From contig DVFO01000009.1 in the NCBI GenBank assembly GCA_018713215.1, forward strand, positions 1 through 61,114: 61,114 nucleotides of DNA, in the 5' to 3' direction. The notes under the pieces are model-generated. The model saw only the letters and a program-made list of their open reading frames with translations, was not told the DNA's origin and made no database searches. Shown here piece after piece: positions 49,274 to 58,418 of this stretch (position 1 is the stretch's first letter; each line of letters opens with the position of its first letter). The stretch is from Enterenecus faecium (lineage in GTDB: Bacteria; Bacillota; Clostridia; Oscillospirales; Oscillospiraceae). Position numbers and translations under genes: made by a program.

Positions 49274-49311
49274 ATTTGTCCAGTTCATGGTAACGTTTTT
49301 CTAAGGACGTC

Positions 49312-49370
49312 TTGTTCCGGTTGTCGAACTGTGATATAATGCTATCATTACGGGACATTGAAATGATAGC
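49312..49370 (+). promoter_or_regulatory. purB promoter with adjacent inverted repeat
   Basis: TTGTTC (49312-49317), a 17-base spacer and TATAAT (49335-49340). Directly after the -10 box a perfect 9-bp inverted repeat GCTATCATT (49341-49349) / AATGATAGC (49362-49370) is followed by CGTTTTTT. It could be an operator, or a terminator for a transcript starting farther upstream. Confidence 0.6.
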
Positions 49371-49446
49371 CGTTTTTTGTTCCTGAACGAAGTGGGGAAT
49401 CCAAGGTTTTTCCCTGCTCATATCCAATAAGGGGGTTCTTTTCACC

Positions 49447-50883
49447 GTGAACAAATCTATTTACGAAAGTCCTCTCTCGTCTCGCTATGCCAGTGATGAG
49501 ATGCAGTACATCTTCTCTCCGGACAAGAAGTTCTCCACATGGCGCAAGCTGTGGGTGGCGCTGGCTCGGGCCGAGATGGAGCTGGGCCTGCCCGTGACTC
49601 AGGAGCAAATTCAGGAGATGGAGGCCCACCTGACCGACATCGACTATGACCTGGCCGCTCAGAAGGAGAAGGAGCTGCGCCACGACGTCATGGCTCACAT
49701 TCATACCTTCGGCACCCTGTGCCCCAAGGCCATGCCCATCATCCACTTGGGCGCCACCAGCTGCTATGTGGGCGACAACACCGATGTGATCATCATGCGG
49801 GAAGGCCTGGAGCTGATTCGCGACAAGCTGGTGCGGGTGCTGTCCAACCTGTCCCAGTTCGCTTTGAAATACAAGGCTCTGCCCACCCTGGGCTTTACCC
49901 ACTTCCAGGCCGCTCAGCTGGTCACGGTGGGCAAGCGCGCCACTCTGTGGATGAACGAGCTGCTCATGGACCTGGAGGAGATCGAGTACCGCATCGCCAA
50001 CCTGAAGCTGCTGGGCTGCAAGGGCACCACCGGAACTCAGGCCTCCTTCCTGGAGCTGTTTGAAGGGGACCACGAGAAGTGCAAGGAGCTGGACCGCCGC
50101 ATCGCCAAGGAGATGGGCTTCGAGGCCTCCGTCCCCGTATCCGGCCAGACCTACTCCCGGAAGGTGGACTCCGCCATCGTCTCCACCCTCTCCGGTATCG
50201 CCCAGTCCGCCAGCAAGTTTGCCACCGACGTGCGCCTCCTGTGCCACCTCAAAGAGGTGGAGGAGCCCTTCGAGAGCAAGCAGATCGGCTCTTCTGCCAT
50301 GCCCTATAAGCGCAACCCCATGCGCTGCGAGCGCATCTGCGCCCTGGCCCGCTATGTGATGGCCGACGTAATGAACCCCACCTTCACCGCCGCCACCCAG
50401 TGGTTTGAGCGCACTCTGGACGACTCCGCCAACAAGCGCATCTCTGTGCCCGAGGCCTTCCTGGCTGTCGATGCCATTCTCAACATCTACGAGAACGTGT
50501 CCGCCGGTCTGGTGGTCCACGAGAAGGTGATTGAGAAGCACATCCTGGAGGAGCTGCCCTTTATGGCCAGCGAGAACATCATGATGGACGCCGTGAAGAA
50601 GGGCGGCGACCGTCAGGAGCTCCACGAGCGCATCCGCGTCCACGCCCTGGAAGCTGGCCGCAATGTGAAGGACCTGGGCCTGAACAACAACCTCATCGAC
50701 CTCATTGCAGAAGATCCCCTCTTCGGCATGAGCCGGGAGGAGCTGGTGGCCCACATGGAGCCTTCCCGCTACATTGGCCGCTGCCCCCAGCAGGTGGAGG
50801 ACTTCATTGCTGAGTGCATCACCCCCGTACTGGAGGCCCATTCTCAGGCTCTGACTGGAGTTCACACCGAACTCAAGGTTTAA
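49447..50883 (+). CDS. purB: Adenylosuccinate lyase
   Basis: This 478-residue fumarase/aspartase-superfamily enzyme acts twice in purine synthesis, on SAICAR and on adenylosuccinate. The signature GSSAMPYKRNPMRCE and the HLGATSCYVGDN block are clear. The start is a GTG, with AAGGGGGTT upstream. Strong codon bias indicates high expression. Length matches the longer AMP-lyase class seen in Clostridia. Confidence 0.95.
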   Translation: MNKSIYESPLSSRYASDEMQYIFSPDKKFSTWRKLWVALARAEMELGLPVTQEQIQEMEAHLTDIDYDLAAQKEKELRHDVMAHIHTFGTLCPKAMPIIHLGATSCYVGDNTDVIIMREGLELIRDKLVRVLSNLSQFALKYKALPTLGFTHFQAAQLVTVGKRATLWMNELLMDLEEIEYRIANLKLLGCKGTTGTQASFLELFEGDHEKCKELDRRIAKEMGFEASVPVSGQTYSRKVDSAIVSTLSGIAQSASKFATDVRLLCHLKEVEEPFESKQIGSSAMPYKRNPMRCERICALARYVMADVMNPTFTAATQWFERTLDDSANKRISVPEAFLAVDAILNIYENVSAGLVVHEKVIEKHILEELPFMASENIMMDAVKKGGDRQELHERIRVHALEAGRNVKDLGLNNNLIDLIAEDPLFGMSREELVAHMEPSRYIGRCPQQVEDFIAECITPVLEAHSQALTGVHTELKV

Positions 50884-50919
50884 TTCACACATAAATTTCA
50901 TATTTTGGGAGGAATGAAC

Positions 50920-51906
50920 ATGGATACAGCAGTGCATCGTATCGGCATATTTACCAGCGGCGGAGACGCTCCCGGCATGAATGCCGCCATCCGCGCCGTT
51001 GTCAGAACGTCCCTGCACATGGGAATTGAGTGTATCGGCATTCGTCGTGGCTATCATGGCCTTATCAACGGCGATTTTGCCCGTCTGGATTTTGAAAGCG
51101 TCAGCGATATCTCCCGTCGGGGTGGTACCATTCTGTACTCCGCCCGCAGCCTGGAGTTCAAGGAGCCTGCCGGCCGTGAGAAGGCCCTGGCCACCTGTAA
51201 GCTTCTGGGCCTGGATGCCCTGGTGGGTATCGGCGGCGACGGTACCTTCCGTGGTCTGCTGACCCTGGCTGAGAGCGGCATCTCTGTCATCGGTATCCCC
51301 GGTACCATCGACAATGATATCGCCTGTTCCTCCTACACCATCGGCTACGACACCGCCTGCAACACCGCTCTGGAGAGCATCGACCGTCTCCGTGACACCA
51401 TGAAGTCTCACGAGCGCTGCTCTGTGGTGGAGGTCATGGGCCACCGGGCCGGACACCTGGCCGTGGCCGTCGGCATTTCCTGCGGTGCCACCGTGGTGCT
51501 GGTCCCTGAGCAGCCCGTGGACTTCCAGCGGGACGTCATCACTCCCATCCGTCAGGCCCGTCTGGGTGGCCGCACCCACTTCATGGTCATCGTGGCCGAG
51601 GGCGTGCCCGGCGGCGGCTACGGCGTGGCCCAGCAGATCAAGGAGTACACCGCTTTGGACACCCGTGTCACCGTGTTGGGTCACGTCCAGCGCGGCGGCT
51701 CTCCCACCGCCCGTGACCGTATGGTAGCCACTAACATGGGTTATCATGCTGTCCGCCTCCTGGCCGAGGGCAAGACCTGCCGTGTGGTGGCCATGAACGG
51801 GGACGACATTGTGGACTACGACATCAACGAAGCCCTGGGCATGAAGAAGGAAATTGACGAGGGCAGCCTGTGCATGCTCCGTGACCTCACCGGCGTCCAC
51901 GGCTAA
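50920..51906 (+). CDS. pfkA: ATP-type 6-phosphofructokinase
   Basis: This 328-residue PfkA phosphorylates fructose-6-phosphate. FTSGGDAPGMNAAIRAVVR, the ATP-type GGDGTFRG motif (rather than GGDD), PGTIDND and HVQRGGSPTARDR are present. The ATG at 50920 has GGGAGGA seven bases upstream; the ATG at 50914 abuts that site. It is the second phosphofructokinase of the window. Confidence 0.95.
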   Translation: MDTAVHRIGIFTSGGDAPGMNAAIRAVVRTSLHMGIECIGIRRGYHGLINGDFARLDFESVSDISRRGGTILYSARSLEFKEPAGREKALATCKLLGLDALVGIGGDGTFRGLLTLAESGISVIGIPGTIDNDIACSSYTIGYDTACNTALESIDRLRDTMKSHERCSVVEVMGHRAGHLAVAVGISCGATVVLVPEQPVDFQRDVITPIRQARLGGRTHFMVIVAEGVPGGGYGVAQQIKEYTALDTRVTVLGHVQRGGSPTARDRMVATNMGYHAVRLLAEGKTCRVVAMNGDDIVDYDINEALGMKKEIDEGSLCMLRDLTGVHG

Positions 51907-51925
51907 TTCATTCAACGATTGATAA

Positions 51926-51965
51926 AATAGCCTCAAGCCACAGGTTTGGCTTGAGGCTATTTTTT
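51926..51965 (+). terminator. pfkA terminator
   Basis: AAATAGCCTCAAGCC pairs over 15 bp with GGCTTGAGGCTATTT, followed by a T-run. Confidence 0.95.
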
Positions 51966-52051
51966 CGCTACGGTGCAAAACAAGGAAAAAGCAAGATTTC
52001 CAACTGGCCATTCTATGGTATGATAGACTAGACCACATGGAGGTGAGGCAA

Positions 52052-54706
52052 GTGAAAGGGGATCGAACCATTCACCCACGTGTACTGGATTATGCATATA
52101 CCGGGACCGATGTACTGTACAAAGAGTTTCACATTTCCCAACAGGGGTACAGCGACGAGCAGGTAGAGGACAGTCGCGCGCAATATGGCAAAAACATTTT
52201 GTCCGGCCGGGCATCGGACACGGTGCTCTATCGTTTGCGCCGTGCCTTTATCAACCCGTTTTCCATCATTCTGTTTGTCTTGGCGGCCATCTCCCTGGTG
52301 ACCGATGTATTTCTGGCCTCCAACTTCAGCCGCAACTTCACCACCGTGACCCTCATTGTGAGTATGCTGCTCATCAGCGGGGTAGTACGGTTTATCCAGG
52401 AGCTACGGGCAAAACGTGTGGCAGACCACCTCACCAAGATGATCGCCTCCAACGTTTTAGTGCTTCGGAATGGACAATGGCTCAGGCTGCCTTCTACACA
52501 ACTGGTAGTAGGTGACACCGTTCGCCTGGTTGCAGGAGATCGGGTCCCGGCAGACCTCCGTCTCACAGATGCAAAGGACCTCTTTGTCTCCCAATCCGTC
52601 CTGACGGGCGAGAGCACCATTCTGGAGAAACACGCAAAAACACTCTCCCAGGGAACAGCCCGCTCCTATGCGGAGTACAGCAATCTGGCCTTTATGGGCT
52701 CCTCCGTCATCGGAGGAACCGGGGAGGGCGTGGTCCTAGCCGTGGGTCCGGATACTGTCTACGGCGGTTTCTCCAGCTCAGGGGCAAACCGTAACAACCG
52801 ATTTGACCAGGGAGCTAATTCCATCGCGCGGGTCCTGATTCATTTCATGGTCGCTCTGGTCCCCGTGGTGTTCATCGCCTGTGGCGCCACCAAAGGCAAC
52901 TGGCTCTCTGCGTTCCTGTTTGCGCTATCTGTGGCCGTGGGTCTGACCCCGGAATTGCTCCCCATGGTCATCAACGCCTGTCTGGCCAAAGGCAGCTCCG
53001 CCATGGGCAAAAAGCAGACGGTGGTGAAAAACATTAATGCCATGCAGGGCTTTGGCAGTATGGATGTGCTCTGTTTGGATAAAACCGGAACCCTGACGGG
53101 GGATCGCATTGCCCTGGAGTATTATATGGACGTGCTGGGCAACGAAAGCCAGCAGGTGCTGGACTTTGCCTATTTGAACAGCCTGTACCATACCGGAGTG
53201 CGCAATCATCTGGATGATGCCATTCTCACATGTCGGAACATGCCGGGCCATGGTGACCATTTTCAAGCATTGGAAGCGGGGTACAGAAAGCTGGACGAGT
53301 TTCCATTTGACTATGACCGGAAGCTGGCCAGCATTTTGGTAAAACAGGGGGAGAAAAAGCTACTCTTGGTCAAAGGCAGCATTGACGCCGTGTGTTCTCG
53401 GTGCAGCCACGTGGAGTATCGAGGCCAGCGCAGCGTCATGGCTACCGATGGCCTTGCCAGCGTCCATGCCATTGTGGACGAAATGCTGGAGGACGGCATG
53501 AAAGTCCTGGCCATTGCCTATAAGCCCTTGGGCCATGAGAGCCTGGAAACGGTAGATGAGCAAGGCCTCATTCTCCTGGGCTATCTGGCCTTTTTCGACG
53601 CCCCCAAACATACCGCTGCCGCCGCCATCCAAGCATTACAGGACCACCACGTGGGTATTCGGGTGCTGACTGGCGATCAAAAAAGTGTGGCAGTCTCCAT
53701 ATGCCGCAGGCTTGGCATTGACGCCGCTGAGACCTTGACGGGAGCAGAGCTGGAGGAATTGGGTGACAACGAGCTCCCCATCAAAATTGAACGCACCACC
53801 GTCTTTGCAGAGCTGTCCCCCAAACAGAAAGTACAGATTGTACAGACCCTACAGACCAATGGACATACTGTGGGATTCCTGGGGGACGGCATGAATGACT
53901 TGCCCGCCATTGTGGAATCGGATGTGGGCATTTCGGTGGACACAGCAGCTGACGCTGTCAAAGAGGGTGCCGATGTCATCCTTCTAAAAAAGGACCTCAA
54001 CGTGCTGGAGGCAGGCATTCAGGAGGGGCGGAAAGCCTTTTCCAACGTATCCAAATACATCAAGATTACGGCCTCCTCCAATTTTGGAAACATCTTTTCC
54101 ATCGTGATCGCCAGCGTATTCCTGCCCTTTTTCCCCATGACCTCGGTGCAGCTGTTGCTGCTAAACCTGCTCTATGATATGTTGTGTCTGGTCCTCCCGT
54201 GGGACAACGTGGATCAGGAAGCCTGTGCCCAGCCGCTGGAATGGTCTGGGCGCACACTGGGCCGTTTCATGCGTTTTTTTGGCCCTATCAGTTCTATTTT
54301 CGATCTTGTGACCTTTGCCTTCCTGCTCTTTGTACTCTGTCCCACCGTCTGCCATGGAAGTTTTGTTTCTCTGGCAGGGAGCGAGGAGCAGCTTCGATTT
54401 ATCGCCCTATTTCAAACGGGATGGTTTTTGGAGTCCATGTGGACACAGGTCTTGATTTTGCACCTACTCCGTACCAAAAAAGTGCCGCTGCTCCAGAGCA
54501 GGCCTTCCCGGCCCGTGATGTTGGTCACCACTCTGGGCATTCTGTTTTTCACCATTTTGACCTTCACCCCCATGGGGCACCTCATCGGATTGACTGCGCT
54601 GCCCATCCCTTATTTCATCTTCCTGGTGGTGGTGGTACTGCTGTACCTGTTGCTGGTCACATGGGCAAAAAGCTTCTATATCAAGAAGTACCGTGAACTA
54701 CTTTGA
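52052..54706 (+). CDS. P-type ATPase, MgtA-like (first)
   Basis: This 884-residue P-type cation pump has SVLTGES, the phosphorylation site CLDKTGTLTGD, VLTGDQK and GFLGDGMNDLPAI. The membrane motif GLTPELLPMVINACLAKGS and overall length fit the Mg2+-importing MgtA/MgtB (P3B) branch. The start is a GTG at 52052 after GGAGGTGAGG. It shares about half its sequence by eye with the second ATPase downstream. Confidence 0.88.
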   Translation: MKGDRTIHPRVLDYAYTGTDVLYKEFHISQQGYSDEQVEDSRAQYGKNILSGRASDTVLYRLRRAFINPFSIILFVLAAISLVTDVFLASNFSRNFTTVTLIVSMLLISGVVRFIQELRAKRVADHLTKMIASNVLVLRNGQWLRLPSTQLVVGDTVRLVAGDRVPADLRLTDAKDLFVSQSVLTGESTILEKHAKTLSQGTARSYAEYSNLAFMGSSVIGGTGEGVVLAVGPDTVYGGFSSSGANRNNRFDQGANSIARVLIHFMVALVPVVFIACGATKGNWLSAFLFALSVAVGLTPELLPMVINACLAKGSSAMGKKQTVVKNINAMQGFGSMDVLCLDKTGTLTGDRIALEYYMDVLGNESQQVLDFAYLNSLYHTGVRNHLDDAILTCRNMPGHGDHFQALEAGYRKLDEFPFDYDRKLASILVKQGEKKLLLVKGSIDAVCSRCSHVEYRGQRSVMATDGLASVHAIVDEMLEDGMKVLAIAYKPLGHESLETVDEQGLILLGYLAFFDAPKHTAAAAIQALQDHHVGIRVLTGDQKSVAVSICRRLGIDAAETLTGAELEELGDNELPIKIERTTVFAELSPKQKVQIVQTLQTNGHTVGFLGDGMNDLPAIVESDVGISVDTAADAVKEGADVILLKKDLNVLEAGIQEGRKAFSNVSKYIKITASSNFGNIFSIVIASVFLPFFPMTSVQLLLLNLLYDMLCLVLPWDNVDQEACAQPLEWSGRTLGRFMRFFGPISSIFDLVTFAFLLFVLCPTVCHGSFVSLAGSEEQLRFIALFQTGWFLESMWTQVLILHLLRTKKVPLLQSRPSRPVMLVTTLGILFFTILTFTPMGHLIGLTALPIPYFIFLVVVVLLYLLLVTWAKSFYIKKYRELL

Positions 54707-54723
54707 GAGAGGAGGAGTCTGGA

Positions 54724-55221
54724 ATGAAAAAGAACATTGGTTTTATCACTCTGGATTTCTCCCTCACCAAGTGGCTGACGGAAAAGCTTCGCACCTCCGC
54801 ACCAGATACTCCTGCCGCCAAGGAACTGCTGGAAGGGCTGGCCGATTTGATGGATGGCCAGACAAGCTCTCTGATGGTGGAGATAGGAGAGTCCGACTCT
54901 GTTATTCCTTCCATCGAAACCATCCAATGCGGTGCGCTCTCCATCGACCTGAGACTGCGGCGGGTGAGACGGGACGACACCGAGATCTCCCTGACCCCCA
55001 AGGAGTTTGACATTCTCTATTTCCTAGCTCGCAACCGGGGCGAGGTGTTCACCAAGGAACAGATCTATCAGGCTGTATGGGAACATGATTATCTGATGGA
55101 TGACAGCAACATCATGGCATTCATCCGAAAACTCAGGAAGAAAATTGAGCCAAACCCGGATGCACCAGAGTATATCCTGACCATTTGGGGCATTGGGTAT
55201 AAGTTTAACGACAAACTCTAA
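54724..55221 (+). CDS. OmpR-type winged-helix protein without a receiver domain
   Basis: This 165-residue protein has a C-terminal OmpR/PhoB winged helix (about 68-165: IDLRLRRVRRDDTEISLTPKEFDILYFLARNRGEVFTKEQIY ... YILTIWGIGYKF). The N-terminal 65 residues are too short and lack the Asp pocket of a response regulator. No sensor kinase is nearby. It lies 17 bases after the first ATPase and before the second, so it probably regulates Mg2+ pump expression. It may sense through its N-terminal segment. Confidence 0.85.
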   Translation: MKKNIGFITLDFSLTKWLTEKLRTSAPDTPAAKELLEGLADLMDGQTSSLMVEIGESDSVIPSIETIQCGALSIDLRLRRVRRDDTEISLTPKEFDILYFLARNRGEVFTKEQIYQAVWEHDYLMDDSNIMAFIRKLRKKIEPNPDAPEYILTIWGIGYKFNDKL

Positions 55222-55236
55222 CCGCCTATTCTGACC

Positions 55237-55290
55237 AAATCGCAAGGAAATCGCAAGGTTTTGACCATGGGATTCTCCTTGCGATTTTTT
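55237..55290 (+). terminator. Terminator with a duplicated 5' arm
   Basis: Two tandem copies of AAATCGCAAGG (55237-55247, 55248-55258) can each pair with CCTTGCGATTT (55277-55287), which is followed by TTTT. The unused copy could serve as an alternative pairing partner or as a protein-binding direct repeat. Confidence 0.75.
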
Positions 55291-55429
55291 TATACTTACG
55301 GAGAAAGAGAGGTGAACGACATGGACTCTGACGATCATACGCGAAGGCTTGGCACGGCATGTGGGACCCGGAGTCCCATGTCTACACATGTCTGTCTTTG
55401 CCTTGATTCTATGCAAGGAGGTAAGACCA
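55291..55429 (+). promoter_or_regulatory. Leader of the second ATPase
   Basis: It contains a hairpin CATGTGGGAC...GTCCCATG (about 55358-55381) and AAGGAGG (55415-55421) for the downstream ATG. An in-frame ATG at 55321 with a fair ribosome site opens a 56-codon frame that runs into the ATPase gene in another frame. I see no M-box core. Confidence 0.45.
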
Positions 55430-58195
55430 ATGCACCTGAAAGAAAAATCCATGGCGGTCCGTCCCACCGCCGAGAGAGACAACGCCCGTAAACAGCAAAA
55501 TCGCCGCATCCAAGATGCGGCAACCACTTCTAGCAAACATGTCCTGATGAACCTACAAGCCGCCCTGTGCGGACTGGACGAGGAGACGGTACTTCACCAC
55601 CGCAACCAATACGGCAGCAACAAAGTGACCCGTGAAAAGAAGAAATCCCTGGCAAAGCGGCTGGCTGGCGCTTTCATCAATCCCTTCACCGCCATTTTGT
55701 TCTGCTTGGCCCTGGTATCCACCCTGACCGATATGATCTTCCCCTATTTCTCCCTGTTGGGCAGCACACCGGAGGATTTCGATTGTCTGACGGTGGTGAT
55801 TATTCTCACCATGGTGCTGATTTCCGGTACCCTTCGGTTTGTACAGGAATCCAGGAGCGGCAACGCAGCGGAGAAGCTTCTGGCCATGATCACCACCACC
55901 TGCACCGTCACCCGCAGGGGACAGGAAAAGGTGGAGATTCCCATGGATGATCTTGTGGTAGGGGACATCGTGCATCTGTCGGCCGGCGATATGATTCCCG
56001 CAGATGTGCGCATTTTGGAGGCCAAGGATTTGTTTGTCAGCCAGGCCAGCCTCACCGGTGAAAGCGAGCCGGTGGAAAAGACCCCTCATGTATGTGACGC
56101 CGCAGAGAGCATCACGGATTATACCAACATCGCTTTCATGGGCAGCAATGTGGTCTCCGGCAACGCCACCGCTGTGGCCGTCTGCGTAGGTGACCACACC
56201 CTGTTTGGCTCCATGGCCTCCGCCGTGGCAGGCGAGGCGGTAGAGACCAGCTTCACTAAGGGAGTAAACGCCGTCTCCTGGGTGCTCATCCGCTTTATGC
56301 TCATTATGGTCCCCCTGGTATTCTTCATCAACGGCATCACCAAAGGGGACTGGCTGGATGCCTTTTTGTTCGGCATCTCCATCGCCGTGGGTCTGACCCC
56401 AGAGATGCTGCCCATGATCGTCACCACCTGCCTGGCCAAGGGGGCGGTGTCCATGAGCAAGAAGCAGACCATTGTGAAAAATCTCAACTCCATTCAAAAC
56501 TTCGGAGCTATGGATATCCTGTGTACCGATAAGACCGGGACCTTGACTCAAGATCAAGTGGTGCTGGAATATCACCTGAACATCAACGGCGAGGATGACA
56601 CCCGGGTCTTGCGCCACGCCTATCTCAACAGCTATTTCCAGACCGGCTATAAGAACTTGATGGACCTGGCCATCATCCATAAGACCGAGGAGGCCGAGGC
56701 GGAGGACCCTCGGCTGGTGGACTTGTCGGAACACTATGTAAAGGTGGATGAAATTCCCTTTGACTTCACACGCCGTCGGTTGACCACCGTGGTACAGGAC
56801 CAGACAGGGAAGACCCAGATGGTGACGAAGGGCGCTGTGGAAGAAATGCTCTCCATCTGCACCTTTGCAGAGTGTGACGGCGGCGTGCAGCCGCTGACTG
56901 ATGAGGTCCGCCGCCACATTCTCCAGACCGTAGACAGCCTCAACGACAAGGGCTTCCGTGTGCTGGCCATTGCCCAAAAGAGCAATCCCTCTCCTGTGGG
57001 TGCGTTCGGCGTCAAAGACGAGTGCGACATGGTTTTGATGGGCTACTTGGCCTTTTTGGACCCACCCAAGGAGTCCACTGCCGATGCCATCAAAGCACTA
57101 AAGGACCATGGAGTAACCACCAAGATTCTCACCGGTGACAACGACAAAGTGACCCGCACCATCTGCAAACAGGTGGGCATCAAAGTGCGCAATATGCTCC
57201 TGGGTTCTGATTTGGAGAAGATGAGCGATGCCGAACTGACCAGAGCCGCCGAATCCACCGATGTGTTCGCCAAGCTGACCCCCGAGCAAAAGGCCCGTGT
57301 AGTCTCCATTCTCCGGGAAAATGGACACACCGTGGGCTTTATGGGGGATGGTATCAACGATGCTGCGGCCATGAAGTCTGCCGACATCGGAATCTCCGTG
57401 GATACCGCCGTGGATGTGGCAAAGGAATCTGCTGACATCATTCTGCTGGAAAAAGACCTGATGGTCTTGGAGCAGGGCATTATCGAGGGGCGCAAAACCT
57501 ACGCCAACATGATCAAGTACATCAAAATGACCGCCTCTTCCAACTTCGGCAATATGTTCTCGGTGCTGGCAGCTTCTGCGCTGCTGCCATTCCTGCCCAT
57601 GATGAGCGTGCACCTGATCTTTTTGAATCTGATCTATGACTTGTCCTGCACCGCCATTCCCTGGGACAATGTGGACGAGGAGTTTATCGCCAAACCCCGG
57701 AAATGGGACGCCTCCAGTGTGGGCAACTTCGTGCTCTGGATTGGCCCCACCAGTTCCATCTTCGATTTTACCACTTATCTGTTTATGTACTTCGTCTTCT
57801 GTCCCATGTTTATTTCCGGTGGCGTGCTGTTCAACGATCTGCCCGCACATTTCAGCGGGGCAGAACTGGCCCTGATGCAGGCCAAGTATATCGGACTGTT
57901 CCAGGCTGGTTGGTTTGTGGAATCTATGTGGAGCCAGACCTTGGTCATTCACATGATTCGCACCCCAAAGCTGCCCTTTCTTCAGAGCCGTGCTTCCGCT
58001 CCCTTGACCCTTCTGACCCTGACGGGTATCACCGTGCTCACCGTCATTCCCTTTGCCCCACTGGGAGCCGCTCTGGGGTTCGTGGCGCTGCCTGCCGCCT
58101 ACTTCGCTTATCTGATTCCGTGCATTCTCCTCTACATGATTCTGGCCACCAGTCTCAAAAAGGCCTATGTGCGGCATTACGGTGAATTACTATAA
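55430..58195 (+). CDS. P-type ATPase, MgtA-like (second)
   Basis: This 921-residue pump has a longer basic N-terminus than the first copy. Motifs: SLTGESEPVEKT, CTDKTGTLTQD, ILTGDNDKVTR, GFMGDGINDAAAMK and the membrane block GLTPEMLPMIVTTCLAKGA, again of the Mg2+ P3B type. AAGGAGG lies eight bases before the ATG at 55430. It is followed after 15 bases by a 49-residue membrane protein gene. Confidence 0.92.
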   Translation: MHLKEKSMAVRPTAERDNARKQQNRRIQDAATTSSKHVLMNLQAALCGLDEETVLHHRNQYGSNKVTREKKKSLAKRLAGAFINPFTAILFCLALVSTLTDMIFPYFSLLGSTPEDFDCLTVVIILTMVLISGTLRFVQESRSGNAAEKLLAMITTTCTVTRRGQEKVEIPMDDLVVGDIVHLSAGDMIPADVRILEAKDLFVSQASLTGESEPVEKTPHVCDAAESITDYTNIAFMGSNVVSGNATAVAVCVGDHTLFGSMASAVAGEAVETSFTKGVNAVSWVLIRFMLIMVPLVFFINGITKGDWLDAFLFGISIAVGLTPEMLPMIVTTCLAKGAVSMSKKQTIVKNLNSIQNFGAMDILCTDKTGTLTQDQVVLEYHLNINGEDDTRVLRHAYLNSYFQTGYKNLMDLAIIHKTEEAEAEDPRLVDLSEHYVKVDEIPFDFTRRRLTTVVQDQTGKTQMVTKGAVEEMLSICTFAECDGGVQPLTDEVRRHILQTVDSLNDKGFRVLAIAQKSNPSPVGAFGVKDECDMVLMGYLAFLDPPKESTADAIKALKDHGVTTKILTGDNDKVTRTICKQVGIKVRNMLLGSDLEKMSDAELTRAAESTDVFAKLTPEQKARVVSILRENGHTVGFMGDGINDAAAMKSADIGISVDTAVDVAKESADIILLEKDLMVLEQGIIEGRKTYANMIKYIKMTASSNFGNMFSVLAASALLPFLPMMSVHLIFLNLIYDLSCTAIPWDNVDEEFIAKPRKWDASSVGNFVLWIGPTSSIFDFTTYLFMYFVFCPMFISGGVLFNDLPAHFSGAELALMQAKYIGLFQAGWFVESMWSQTLVIHMIRTPKLPFLQSRASAPLTLLTLTGITVLTVIPFAPLGAALGFVALPAAYFAYLIPCILLYMILATSLKKAYVRHYGELL

Positions 58196-58210
58196 GAACG
58201 GAGGGATATC

Positions 58211-58360
58211 ATGATGAACTGGGCAAACCTGTGGATGGACGTATTTGGAACCACTTCTCTTTGGGGCATTGATATGGGATTTTGGGTCGCCATTGGCGTG
58301 GTGTTTCTCATTGTCATCTTGATGAATGTGGTGTTCTGGTCCATGAAGCCTCAAAAATAA
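58211..58360 (+). CDS. 49-residue single-helix membrane protein next to the Mg2+ ATPase
   Basis: The frame begins MMNWANLWMDVFGTTSLWG, continues with one strong membrane helix (FWVAIGVVFLIVILMNVVFW) and ends SMKPQK. GGAGGG lies six bases before the ATG and the gene starts 15 bases after the ATPase stop, so it is clearly co-transcribed. I do not recognise the family. Small hydrophobic partners of P-type ATPases (MgtS, KdpF, sarcolipin-like) are an obvious comparison, by analogy only. Confidence 0.8.
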   Translation: MMNWANLWMDVFGTTSLWGIDMGFWVAIGVVFLIVILMNVVFWSMKPQK

Positions 58361-58376
58361 ACGAATCTATGAAAAT

Positions 58377-58409
58377 CCCTCCGATGTAGTGCTAACTACA
58401 CCGGAGGGG
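58377..58409. terminator. Bidirectional terminator
   Basis: CCCTCCG..GTAGT pairs with ACTAC..CGGAGGG between convergent genes, with CTTTCTGTCTT following on the plus strand and an A-rich run on the other side. Confidence 0.8.
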
Positions 58410-58418
58410 CTTTCTGTC

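Noticed and set aside
49348..52071. A 907-codon open frame antisense to purB and pfkA
   Set aside because: It has no ribosome site, a His/Gly/Val-rich low-information translation, and lies opposite two certain genes with strong codon bias, which keeps the antisense frame free of stops.
55222..55429. M-box Mg2+ riboswitch before the second ATPase
   Set aside because: I could not find the conserved M-box core or its three-helix layout in these 208 bases.
55321..55491. A 56-codon upstream ORF as a leader peptide of the second ATPase
   Set aside because: It has a fair ribosome site but overlaps the ATPase start by 60 bases, and its Arg/Pro-rich end looks like out-of-frame coding sequence. It is kept only as a note in the leader entry.
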